NCBI GenBank assembly: GCA_934444895.1
Contig: CAKSDA010000021.1
Location: 1 to 18,411, forward strand
Length of the DNA: 18,411 bases
Source of the DNA: an uncultured Eubacteriales bacterium
GTDB lineage: Bacteria > Bacillota > Clostridia > Oscillospirales > Acutalibacteraceae
Direction: 5' to 3'
Every line of letters starts with the position of its first letter. The stretch's first letter is position 1. The notes under the pieces were generated by a model. It worked only from the letters and a program-made list of their open reading frames with translations, was not told where the DNA came from and did no database searches. Positions 1 through 7,369 of the stretch are shown here, in pieces. The position numbers and the translations under genes are program-made.

Positions 1-300
1 GTAACAAACAGTGCCGCCGGCAATGGAAAGCAGCATTTGTTTTCTCCATAAGTGCAAACCTACCGTCACTGCAATTGCAATCAGCTCCGGCAAACCGTAA
101 TTTCCGCTGACAAAAGAAACATTTCTAAGGCAATAAACCACCAGCATAGCAAATACCGCTCCGGGCAGGATTTTGCCCAAATACTGTATATACTTAGGAG
201 TTGGGCGTTTTGAGCTGAATATCAAAAAAGGCAAAAAACGAGTTAAAACGGTTCCGAAAACGCACATCGCAATTGTTATAATTTGTTGTTTAAGCGTCAT
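1..300 (-). CDS. azlD: AzlD-family branched-chain amino acid transport subunit (C-terminus cut by window edge)
   Basis: The minus-strand frame opens at ATG 300 and stays open to base 1, giving 100 codons without a stop, so the 3' end lies outside the window. It reads MTLKQQIITIAMCVFGTV at the start, then TRFLPFLIF, then a hydrophobic stretch around LPGAVFAMLVVYCLRN and a third near PELIAIAVTVGLHL. This is the usual AzlD pattern: a small membrane protein of about 100 residues with 3-4 helices, an early R-F-LPF motif and a central LPG-A-MA-like segment. AzlD works with the larger AzlC to export branched-chain amino acids and their toxic analogues. Its start overlaps the last 11 bases of azlC, which indicates translational coupling. 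Family assignment is strong; the substrate is inferred from the family. Confidence 0.85.
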   Translation of the reverse strand, partial: MTLKQQIITIAMCVFGTVLTRFLPFLIFSSKRPTPKYIQYLGKILPGAVFAMLVVYCLRNVSFVSGNYGLPELIAIAVTVGLHLWRKQMLLSIAGGTVCY

Positions 301-1015
301 TTCCGGTCACCTCCAATCGGCTTTCAATAGGTTTTTTAAAAGCCGTAGATAATGCCAAAATGCATACCATTGTCGGAATTAAAAATTTATCGGCGCCGAA
401 TACCAAAAGGCAGGAAACGCTCGAAACAAGTCCGATAAATTCGCTGAAATGATGCTTTTGTTTAAGCCATTCGTCTGTAAAAATTACAACAAACATTGCT
501 GTCATAACAAAATCAAGACCGTCTGTATTAAATTTTATAAGTTCTCCTAAAAGTCCGCCTATAGTGGCGCCGCTGACCCAGTAAATCTGATTAAGAAGGG
601 TAACGAAAAAGTAAAACCAGCCTCGGTCTACATCGCTTGGAATATATGCTGTGTAATTTATACTGAAGGTCTCATCGCACATTCCGAAAATAAGGTACGG
701 TTTCTTTAGACCAAGACCCTTAAACTTATCCAGCATGGAAATGCCGTAGAAAAGGTGCCTTGCCTGAATAAGAATGGTTGTGAAAAATGCCTGAAGCGGT
801 GCATATGGAGACAGCAACATGCTTACAGCCAAAAATTCCAGGCTTCCGCCGAAAATGGTAAGACTCATAATAAGCGGATATAAAAAACTAAATCCGGATA
901 CATTCATGTAAATTCCGTATGTTATTCCCAAAAACCAAAAACCGGCAAAAATCGGAATGGTCCGGGGAAAAGCATACTTAAAAGATCTTAATATTTTTTG
1001 TTTTTTGCTTTGCAT
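290..1015 (-). CDS. azlC: AzlC-family branched-chain amino acid exporter, large subunit
   Basis: A 241-residue multi-pass membrane protein of normal AzlC length. Family landmarks are visible: an N-terminal AFPRTIPIFAGFWFLGITYG helix (about 15-34), FGGSLEFLAVSMLLSPYAPL (55-74), the conserved QARHLFYGISML segment (84-95) and DETFSI (114-119). Further helices follow to the C-terminus. AzlC and AzlD form a two-component membrane exporter for branched-chain amino acids. The neighbouring azlD overlaps its 3' end by 11 bases. ATG 1015 is preceded by a modest AGGG sequence and by a good promoter about 50-75 bases upstream. No azlB/Lrp-type regulator is present next to it. The family call is secure; the exact substrate is inferred. 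Confidence 0.92.
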   Translation of the reverse strand: MQSKKQKILRSFKYAFPRTIPIFAGFWFLGITYGIYMNVSGFSFLYPLIMSLTIFGGSLEFLAVSMLLSPYAPLQAFFTTILIQARHLFYGISMLDKFKGLGLKKPYLIFGMCDETFSINYTAYIPSDVDRGWFYFFVTLLNQIYWVSGATIGGLLGELIKFNTDGLDFVMTAMFVVIFTDEWLKQKHHFSEFIGLVSSVSCLLVFGADKFLIPTMVCILALSTAFKKPIESRLEVTGNDA

Positions 1016-1063
1016 AAAATATCTGCCCTTTTATTCTGCTGAAAGAAGTGTTTGTACCTATAA

Positions 1064-1092
1064 ATTTTATCATCAAATTTATGCGCCGTCAA
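1064..1092 (-). promoter_or_regulatory. Sigma-A-type promoter for azlCD
   Basis: On the minus strand TTGACG (1087-1092) is followed after exactly 17 bases by TAAAAT (1064-1069). Transcription would start near 1057, leaving a leader of about 40 nt before the azlC ATG at 1015. It is the only good -35/-10 pair in this gap. Confidence 0.7.
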
Positions 1093-1197
1093 TACACAGC
1101 TTATGTATATTTCTTATGAATTTTTTAAGATTTAAGGCGCTTGCAGAGTGCAAAACGCCGAGCACAAATTTATATTTTTTATCAATTAGAAATTATT

Positions 1198-1236
1198 AAA
1201 GCGCTCAACAAAGAATAATTCTTTGTTGAGCGCTTT
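1198..1236. terminator. Bidirectional intrinsic terminator, near-perfect palindrome
   Basis: Arms GCGCTCAACAAAGAAT (1201-1216) and its exact complement (1218-1233) flank a single central base. AAA/TTT extends the stem to 19 bp, and five Ts follow on the plus strand. It lies 44 bases beyond the stop of the minus-strand surface-protein gene (stop at 1280), which it most likely terminates. In the minus direction the tail is TTTAATAATT. It also separates that gene from the azlCD promoter. Confidence 0.85.
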
Positions 1237-1279
1237 TTAAACTGTTAACAGCGTCTTACCGACTTCTGCCGCTTGCGGA

Positions 1280-4200
1280 CTATGCCGAACGCTTTTTGTT
1301 TTTACGAAGTACTGCAGTCATAGACAATGTAATAATTGAAATCGCAGCAAGGCTTAACCACAGTAAAATATTTACGCTGTCGCCCGTTGAAGGAGAAGAA
1401 ATATTTTTAGAATTGTTTGCCGGTTTTTCTTCTATAGTAAACTCTGTTGTAGCTGAACCTGAAGCCGAGTTTATAGACATGGTGTGAGTTCCGGGCTTCA
1501 GTGTATTTAAAAATGCAGCTTTGAGTTTTACCGTAGTTTCGTCGCCATATACGGTGTAATTATCAGCGCTTATAACATTACCGTCAACCGAAACGCTTAC
1601 AAAATCCGAAAGCAGTGCATTTGAACGGAATACTAAATCTTCCTTTGCACCGGTTGTAAACTTGCAATTTATACCTTCGGTGATTTGCGGAGCAAGCTTT
1701 TTGATCGGTTCGGTTTTTGTTTTGTCACAGTATTTGCAGTAGTAGGTTTTGACACCTTCCTCGGTTACCGAAGCCGGAGTTGTAACTTTACTGTCTTCAA
1801 AGGTGTGGTCCTTATTTACTGTAACCGAAATTTCGGTTTTATTTCCTGCTTTATCATAAACTGCGATAACCTGGGGCTCTTCTTTGCCTAAAAGTTTAAT
1901 TTCGCCGTTTTCAACTTCTACCTTTTCATCATCAACAGTTAAATAATCAAGGTTATCATCGGTTACTTTAACCTTAACTTCACCGCAATAAATATCCTTA
2001 TCGTTAACACTTAACTGTGGTGCTATGTTATCAATTACAACGCCGTCTGAACTTATAATTGAGTAATTTCCGACCATATCGGTAACCTTTGCGTAAATTA
2101 TATAGTTCCCGTTTGGATCTATATTGAATGCACCGGTATATTCAGACCATTCAACATTTTCAAAATTTTCTATTTTCTCTTTTGAGATATAATATAGCTT
2201 TTTATTTACGCCGCTTTCCTTGTCGCCGTACTCAATTGTTACTCTTTGAGTTTCATTAAAGAACAGTTTAAATGTTAAATCATTTAAAAGTGTGTTCCAT
2301 TTATTTACACCCAATGTGATTTCGGCGGTAGGAAGACCGGTGTCAATAAGTTTGCTTTCCATACACTCGCGAGTGTTTTTAATGTTACAGCCGGTATGAT
2401 CGCAATCTGCGGTTTCGGTTCCGTTTTCAAAATAGGTAGCGTCACCGTTGTATTTGTATCTCGTGAAACTGTGCCCTAAAGCATTAAGTATAAATTTACT
2501 GTTATCGGAATATGCCTTAGACGCGTCCAAACCATTATTGTCGGCAAAATATTTTCCGCAATTATCACAATACCAGTAGGCATTGTTTCCCTTTTCAAGA
2601 CAAGTTGCCGCTGAATAATTTATTTTCTGTGCGTTTTTGTGAGCGAATTTTTCTATTACAAAGGCGGTTGTATCATCGTAAGCCTCCCTTGTATCTATAC
2701 CGTTATTATCTGCAAAATACTTTCCGCATATATTACAATGCCAGTATGCATTGTTGCCGTTTTCGGTACAGGTTTCAGATTTAAATTCGGTCTTTTCGGC
2801 AGATTTATGGTAATCTGTAATTTCAATCGTTGCATCGGCTTTTGAAACGGTATTACCCTCAACACCCATAGGATTAAATACAAAGGTAAGGGTAACTTCA
2901 TCACCGATTTTGTATTTTTCAAGGTAGCTGCGGTTTATGGTAACTTTTGTGCCGTTTAAGGTATAATCACTGTTTAAAACAAGTTTTTCATTACCATTAA
3001 CAACTTCACGCAAAGTATTGCCGTTTGTTGTTAAATTAACATAAACTCCGTTTTGATTTGCATTGCTCAAATCAAACTCATTTTTTTCTGCAATGGCCGA
3101 GCTTTCGGTATACATAACCAGGCCGTTTGAACTGTAAACGCCGACATTTCCCACCATGTCGGTAACCTTTGCGTAAATTACATATTTTCCGTTCGGATCA
3201 ATATTAAATGCGCCGGTATATTCTTTCCACTCAATGCTGTCAATATCACTTATTTTTCCGTTTGCAATGTAGTAGAACTTTTTGTTTACACCGCTTTCGT
3301 TATCGCTGTAGTCAATGGTTACTTTTTGCGTTTTGTTAAAGAACAGTCCGAAAGTAATATCATTTAAAAGTTTATTCCATTTGTTTGTATCAACTGAAAT
3401 TTCGGCTACAGGAAGACCTGAATCAATAAGTTTACTGCCCTTGCATTCGCGCGTAAACTTCTCATCGCAGCCCTCACGATCACATACTGCGGTTTCGGTT
3501 CCGTTTTCAAAATAGGTAGCATCGCCATTGTATTTGTATTCTGTGAAGCTGTGATTTAACGGTTCACCGCTTTCAAATGTCTTTGTTTTATCCATTTCGT
3601 CGCAGCGAGAACAGTCATAGCAATAAACTGCGCTTTTGGTGCAGGTTGCAGCCTTTATAAGATGATTGTTATCAATTATTTTTTCTGTAAAGCTGTGCCC
3701 TAGCGGATTGCCGCTTTCAAATGTTTTTGTTCTGTCCATTTCGTCGCAGCGGGAACAGTCATAGCAATAAACTGCGCTTTTGGTACAGGTTGCATCCTTT
3801 ATAAGATGATTGTCATCAATTATTTTTTCTGTAAAGCTGTGTCCCAACGGATTGCCGCTTTCGAATGTTTTTGTTCTGTCCATTTCGTCGCAGCGAGAGC
3901 AGCCATAGCAATAAACTGCTTTATCGGTACAGGTTGCGGCTTTTATCAAATGGTCATTGTCAAGTACTACCTTGGTAAAATCATGGTTAAGAGCAGCCAA
4001 AACAAACTTATCTGTGCTGTCATAAGCTTTTTTAGTGTCTATATTCCCGTTATCATCGGCAAAATATTTTCCGCATACAGGGCATGTCCAATATGCTTCG
4101 TTGCCGTTTTCAAGACACAATGGAGCTTTATAATCGGTTTTTACCGCGGTTTTGTGGTAATCGGTAGTATCGGTTATTTTAATTTTAGCCGACGCCTCAG

Positions 4201-6847
4201 ATACGGTCTCATCCTCAACTCCCATGGGATTAAAAACAAATGTCAGGATTACTTCGTCCCCATCATTATAACCGGCAAAAAAGTCTTTTTTAATAATTAC
4301 CGTCTCGCCATTAAGAGTGTAATCAGTATCAGGCAAAAGTGTTTTGGATTTGCTTTTGATTTCTCTGAGTGTATTACCGTTAAGCTTTAAATCAACCGTA
4401 ACATCGGCCTGCTTTTCGGTGTTAAGATCAAATTCCCCGTTTTTAGCGCTTACGGTACTTTCACTGTAAAGCACAATGCCCTGATCGTTTGCAATTATTT
4501 CGTTTCCGGCCTTGTCGGTTACCTTAACATAAATAATCTTTTTGCAGTTGGGAACAAGGCTCAGTCTATCGGTCCAACCGGTAACATCCGCAAAGTTTGT
4601 AACCTCACTGTCTCCGGCATAATACATGATACTGTCAACGCCGCTTAACGCATCCTCTGCCTGTGCTTTAACCTCAACTGTCTCTTTAAAGAACAAACCG
4701 AATGTCAGCTTGTTAAGCAACTTTTTAAATCCGCTTTCGTTGTAGCTTATTTTAATATTTTCAGGTGCGGTTTTATCAAGTTTGTATGATATTTTGCCCT
4801 TGTAAACATTGCCGTTTTCGTCTGATTTAATAAATATATTTAAGGAACCGTTTTGAGATTCTTCGGTTATTAAAACACTGTCTGAAAAATCACTGTCATT
4901 GGTGCCAATCTTATATCCGCTGTTTGCCCTTACGGTAATGTTTTCGTTATGCCAGCCGTTTTCATTTGCCGCAGGTACAGTATACATTGAATCGTCGGCA
5001 GTACCATAATCTATTTCAAAAGTATAACTAACCTTTCCGGTGTAGTTCCCTTTAAAAATTACGGAAGTTGTTCCGGTGCCTTTAATGTTTTCATCATAAT
5101 ACGCTGTGTAATCCTTACCGGGGACCAGAGTTATATCACCGTATTTAACCTCGTAAACCGGTTTTTGACTGTTACCGTTAAATATATAGTTGCTTTCAAG
5201 TCCGGATACAGTTACATCGTTTTCAGTAAGGGTTCTCGGATTAATTGTAAATTTCCATGAGCTTTCAGTAAAGTTACTTAACGAGTTGTATTCATCAGAC
5301 TCCGCTACATCAATCTTAACTGTATAGTCTCCTGCATCTGTCGGAGCTGCGGAAAGCTTGTTTCCGTTTGAATTATAATATTTAACCGTAATTTTACCGC
5401 AGGAAACCCCTTCTTTGGCCTTAACAGTTGCCTCCTTTTTGCTGCCGCTATAGATTAAATCGGCAGGAGGTGTGAACACAAAATCATCGGCCGAAAGGCT
5501 TGCAAGTATTTTTTTGATTATAACATTATTGTTTTTAAGCGAGGTCTCATATCCTTCAACATCACTTACTATTTTAGCGGCGTCTGATTCGGTAATACTA
5601 TATCCGCTGCCGCTTGCAACTATGCCGCTGTTTAACTTAGCATTTGAAGATGTTACACCTATGTTTCCGCCGGTAAGACCGCCGGTTATATTTAATTGAG
5701 TTGTAATGCGGCTTGAATTGTAAAGATAGAAATTGTTGGCAACACTATTTTTATTGTTGTTTGATACGGTAACATTGCCTTTAATATTTAAATTAGCTTT
5801 GGTGGCATAAACACCGCCGCCGTTTTCAATAGCGGTATTGTTTTGTATCTTTCCGCCAAGCATGTTAAAATTGCCTTCGGCGTAAATGCCGCCGCCGATT
5901 TTTGCGGTATTGTTGTTTATATTTCCGCCGTAAAAGTTAAACTCGCCGTTGCTGTTTACTCCGCCGCCGTAACTTCCGTAGTTTCTGCTTATAGTACCGC
6001 CGTAAATATTCAACTTGCTGGATCTGTTGCATACACCTCCGCCGAGAGTTTCGCCGGTTTCGGAAGTATAGCTATATAAACCGTTTCCGGTAATAGTACC
6101 GCCGTATATGTTTAAGGCGTTGGTACCATGTATTCCATACCTCATAAATATACCGTAAGCTTTATTGTTTTTAATGGTTCCGCCATAAAAATTAACAGTT
6201 CCTTCATCCAGATAAATACCGTCGACAGAATTGTTTTTAATGATTGCATTGTAAATATCGGCATAGCCATCAACCAAAATACCGCTCAAACCCTTGACAG
6301 AAGAATAAATCGATCCTGTGTTTTTACAGTCTGTCAGCACAAGCTTTGAACCGTCCTGAACATAAATGGCTCCGTATGGATAACCACTGCCTGCCGCATC
6401 TTTATAAAATTGTTCAAAGTCTTCTATTATACTGTAGCCATTAAGACAAATGGTTATTGTTCTGCCACCCTGAATGAAAAGAGGTTTGGAAAGACGGCAG
6501 TTCTGGGTAAGGTAATAACAGCCGGCATCATAAGGTAAAGAATCGCCTTTGGTCCAGGCGACGAAATCGGTAGACGCTTCGTTTTTGTGATCGCCTATCT
6601 CCTTATGACTTGACCCGCAAAGGCAATGAGTGTGACTGCCGGCCGCAAAGGTTTTGATTGACAATGCGGGTACAGCCGAAAGGATCATTGCAAAGCATAA
6701 AGCGCTGGCAATAATCTGCCTTTTCCGTGATTCGAAAAACTTAAAACTTTTACCCAAATATTTAAAAATCAAAAAAAGCGGATAAAGGGCAATTATTGCA
6801 CAATATTCTGCTTTTTCTTTTAAATTGAGGGATTTGAAATTACGCAT
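1280..6847 (-). CDS. Giant mosaic surface protein with sortase anchor (beta-helix, Ig-like, X2-like and Cys-rich repeat modules)
   Basis: About 1855 residues, exported and wall-anchored. I chose ATG 6847 because AAGGA (6857-6861) touches an earlier ATG at 6856 with no spacing but sits 9 bases before 6847; starting at 6856 would add three residues. The N-terminus has two hydrophobic segments (about 15-32 and 47-65) and a likely signal cleavage after FAA near 69. Then, roughly: a beta-helix built of NIYGGTI-N-N-GGGV repeats (140-395); two MBG/YDG-like Ig folds (450-610); an Ig-like plus X2-like pair (690-893); Cys modules (895-1098) including three 48-residue repeats; duplicated Ig modules (1099-1234 and 1459-1594) around another X2-like domain and two Cys modules; and an X2-like domain (1720-1806). 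The end is classical: SPSTGD (1818-1823), a hydrophobic helix, then RKNKKRSA. No sortase gene is nearby. Adhesion or glycan binding is likely, but no catalytic motif was seen. Confidence 0.88.
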   Translation of the reverse strand: MRNFKSLNLKEKAEYCAIIALYPLFLIFKYLGKSFKFFESRKRQIIASALCFAMILSAVPALSIKTFAAGSHTHCLCGSSHKEIGDHKNEASTDFVAWTKGDSLPYDAGCYYLTQNCRLSKPLFIQGGRTITICLNGYSIIEDFEQFYKDAAGSGYPYGAIYVQDGSKLVLTDCKNTGSIYSSVKGLSGILVDGYADIYNAIIKNNSVDGIYLDEGTVNFYGGTIKNNKAYGIFMRYGIHGTNALNIYGGTITGNGLYSYTSETGETLGGGVCNRSSKLNIYGGTISRNYGSYGGGVNSNGEFNFYGGNINNNTAKIGGGIYAEGNFNMLGGKIQNNTAIENGGGVYATKANLNIKGNVTVSNNNKNSVANNFYLYNSSRITTQLNITGGLTGGNIGVTSSNAKLNSGIVASGSGYSITESDAAKIVSDVEGYETSLKNNNVIIKKILASLSADDFVFTPPADLIYSGSKKEATVKAKEGVSCGKITVKYYNSNGNKLSAAPTDAGDYTVKIDVAESDEYNSLSNFTESSWKFTINPRTLTENDVTVSGLESNYIFNGNSQKPVYEVKYGDITLVPGKDYTAYYDENIKGTGTTSVIFKGNYTGKVSYTFEIDYGTADDSMYTVPAANENGWHNENITVRANSGYKIGTNDSDFSDSVLITEESQNGSLNIFIKSDENGNVYKGKISYKLDKTAPENIKISYNESGFKKLLNKLTFGLFFKETVEVKAQAEDALSGVDSIMYYAGDSEVTNFADVTGWTDRLSLVPNCKKIIYVKVTDKAGNEIIANDQGIVLYSESTVSAKNGEFDLNTEKQADVTVDLKLNGNTLREIKSKSKTLLPDTDYTLNGETVIIKKDFFAGYNDGDEVILTFVFNPMGVEDETVSEASAKIKITDTTDYHKTAVKTDYKAPLCLENGNEAYWTCPVCGKYFADDNGNIDTKKAYDSTDKFVLAALNHDFTKVVLDNDHLIKAATCTDKAVYCYGCSRCDEMDRTKTFESGNPLGHSFTEKIIDDNHLIKDATCTKSAVYCYDCSRCDEMDRTKTFESGNPLGHSFTEKIIDNNHLIKAATCTKSAVYCYDCSRCDEMDKTKTFESGEPLNHSFTEYKYNGDATYFENGTETAVCDREGCDEKFTRECKGSKLIDSGLPVAEISVDTNKWNKLLNDITFGLFFNKTQKVTIDYSDNESGVNKKFYYIANGKISDIDSIEWKEYTGAFNIDPNGKYVIYAKVTDMVGNVGVYSSNGLVMYTESSAIAEKNEFDLSNANQNGVYVNLTTNGNTLREVVNGNEKLVLNSDYTLNGTKVTINRSYLEKYKIGDEVTLTFVFNPMGVEGNTVSKADATIEITDYHKSAEKTEFKSETCTENGNNAYWHCNICGKYFADNNGIDTREAYDDTTAFVIEKFAHKNAQKINYSAATCLEKGNNAYWYCDNCGKYFADNNGLDASKAYSDNSKFILNALGHSFTRYKYNGDATYFENGTETADCDHTGCNIKNTRECMESKLIDTGLPTAEITLGVNKWNTLLNDLTFKLFFNETQRVTIEYGDKESGVNKKLYYISKEKIENFENVEWSEYTGAFNIDPNGNYIIYAKVTDMVGNYSIISSDGVVIDNIAPQLSVNDKDIYCGEVKVKVTDDNLDYLTVDDEKVEVENGEIKLLGKEEPQVIAVYDKAGNKTEISVTVNKDHTFEDSKVTTPASVTEEGVKTYYCKYCDKTKTEPIKKLAPQITEGINCKFTTGAKEDLVFRSNALLSDFVSVSVDGNVISADNYTVYGDETTVKLKAAFLNTLKPGTHTMSINSASGSATTEFTIEEKPANNSKNISSPSTGDSVNILLWLSLAAISIITLSMTAVLRKNKKRSA
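2066..2473 (-). repeat. Second copy of a 136-residue internal duplication in the surface protein
   Basis: This copy encodes HSFT-YKYNGDATYFENGTETA...CD--GC...SKLID-GLP-AEI...FNIDPNG-Y-IYAKVTDMVGN. It matches 3146-3553 in the same frame, offset by 1080 bp (360 residues). The strong match over the whole span, also visible at DNA level, points to segmental duplication within the gene. Confidence 0.85.
3146..3553 (-). repeat. First copy of a 136-residue internal duplication in the surface protein
   Basis: Partner of 2066-2473, with the same module order: a HSFT-EYKYNGDATYFENG strand with a CxxxxC-type pair, then LIDSGLPVAEI, an Ig-like fold with SGVNKK-YYI, and VTDMVGN at the end. It directly follows the three 48-residue Cys repeats. 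Confidence 0.85.
3554..3985 (-). repeat. Three tandem 144-bp (48-residue) Cys-rich repeats
   Basis: Three in-register copies of 144 bp encode H-[SD]-FT...HLIK-ATCT--AVYCY-CSRCDEMD-TKTFESG-PL. The last two are the most alike at DNA level. Each has four cysteines in the arrangement C-x6-C-x2-C-x2-C. The exact 144-bp period, with changes mainly at single bases, indicates recent tandem duplication. Confidence 0.9.
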
Positions 6848-6885
6848 TTTTTTCATTCCTTGTCTGCAAAATATTTTATTATCTT

Positions 6886-6973
6886 TGATTTAAGGAAAAA
6901 CGGAGATTTATGAAAATTTCCCTTAAATCAGTACATTAAAATATTAGCATAATTAATATATAAAAAAATGCAA
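6886..6973 (-). promoter_or_regulatory. Leader inverted repeat and possible extended -10 promoter of the surface-protein gene
   Basis: On the minus strand TGCTAATAT (6941-6949) is an extended -10 candidate. The only -35-like hexamer, TTGCAT (6968-6973), is at a poor 21-base spacing. Just downstream are perfect 10-bp inverted arms, TGATTTAAGG (6921-6930) and CCTTAAATCA (6886-6895), separated by 25 bases. If the start point is near 6935, the mRNA would begin with this stem-loop. The inverted repeat is certain; its function is not. Confidence 0.35.
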
Positions 6974-7089
6974 AATGCGTGAAATGTTATTTTTTCGGAG
7001 TGAAATGTTTTAGGTTTTGATTGAAAAAAACAAAGGGATATTTTTGACTTTTGTTACAATAGTAGCAAAGCTTTAAACTACATGCTCTT

Positions 7090-7206
7090 TGGTATAATTT
7101 TCAATATGCCAATATAGTTTTATAACGCTCTTGAATTTATAAAAATTGTTTTAAACAAAAACTTGAGAAAGGACTTGAAACAGAAAAATTTCAAGCCCTT
7201 CCTTTT
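7090..7206 (+). ncRNA. Possible short transcript ending in a terminator-like hairpin (tentative)
   Basis: TGGTATAAT (7090-7098) is an extended -10 without a clear -35. About 70 bases on, AAGGACTTGAAA (7169-7180) pairs with TTTCAAGCCCTT (7189-7200) with one A-C mismatch around an 8-base loop, followed by CCTTTT. No reading frame of note lies between. This would give an RNA of about 100 nt, or a terminated leader of the gene at 7370. The hairpin is seen; transcription is inference. Confidence 0.25.
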
Positions 7207-7248
7207 GTGGTTATTTAAATTAAAAAGTTCATAAAAGTTTTTTTACTG

Positions 7249-7312
7249 TGACATTATTTGTCAGAGTTAAGTTTTATAATTCATTTGCAACTGTAAAAAC
7301 TTTAACTATAGT
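7249..7312 (+). promoter_or_regulatory. Putative promoter with two palindromes upstream of the DUF1906-like gene
   Basis: TTGCAA (7285-7290), a 16-base spacer and TATAGT (7307-7312) form the best promoter, giving a leader of about 50 nt before ATG 7370. The -10 lies inside the 10-bp palindrome AACTATAGTT (7304-7313), and TGACATTATTTGTCA (7249-7263) is an inverted repeat upstream of the -35. These are plausible operator sites, but no cognate regulator is identified. A TATAAT at 7347-7352 is too close to the SD to serve as the -10. Confidence 0.4.
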
Positions 7313-7369
7313 TTTTAAAAGTAAAAGACATTTTAATAAAAGATAGTATAATGAAAGGAGAAATTAATT

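Noticed and set aside
957..1199. 80-residue plus-strand open frame over the azlC start
   Set aside because: It overlaps azlC and its promoter antisense, has no SD and has a low-complexity composition.
3554..3985. CRISPR-like array because of regular repeats
   Set aside because: The 144-bp units are contiguous, coding and in frame, with no unique spacers.
3806..4390. 194-residue plus-strand open frame opposite the surface-protein gene
   Set aside because: It lies wholly antisense to clear coding sequence, follows the codon bias of the other strand, has no SD and resembles no protein. The same holds for the other plus-strand frames between 1296 and 6349.
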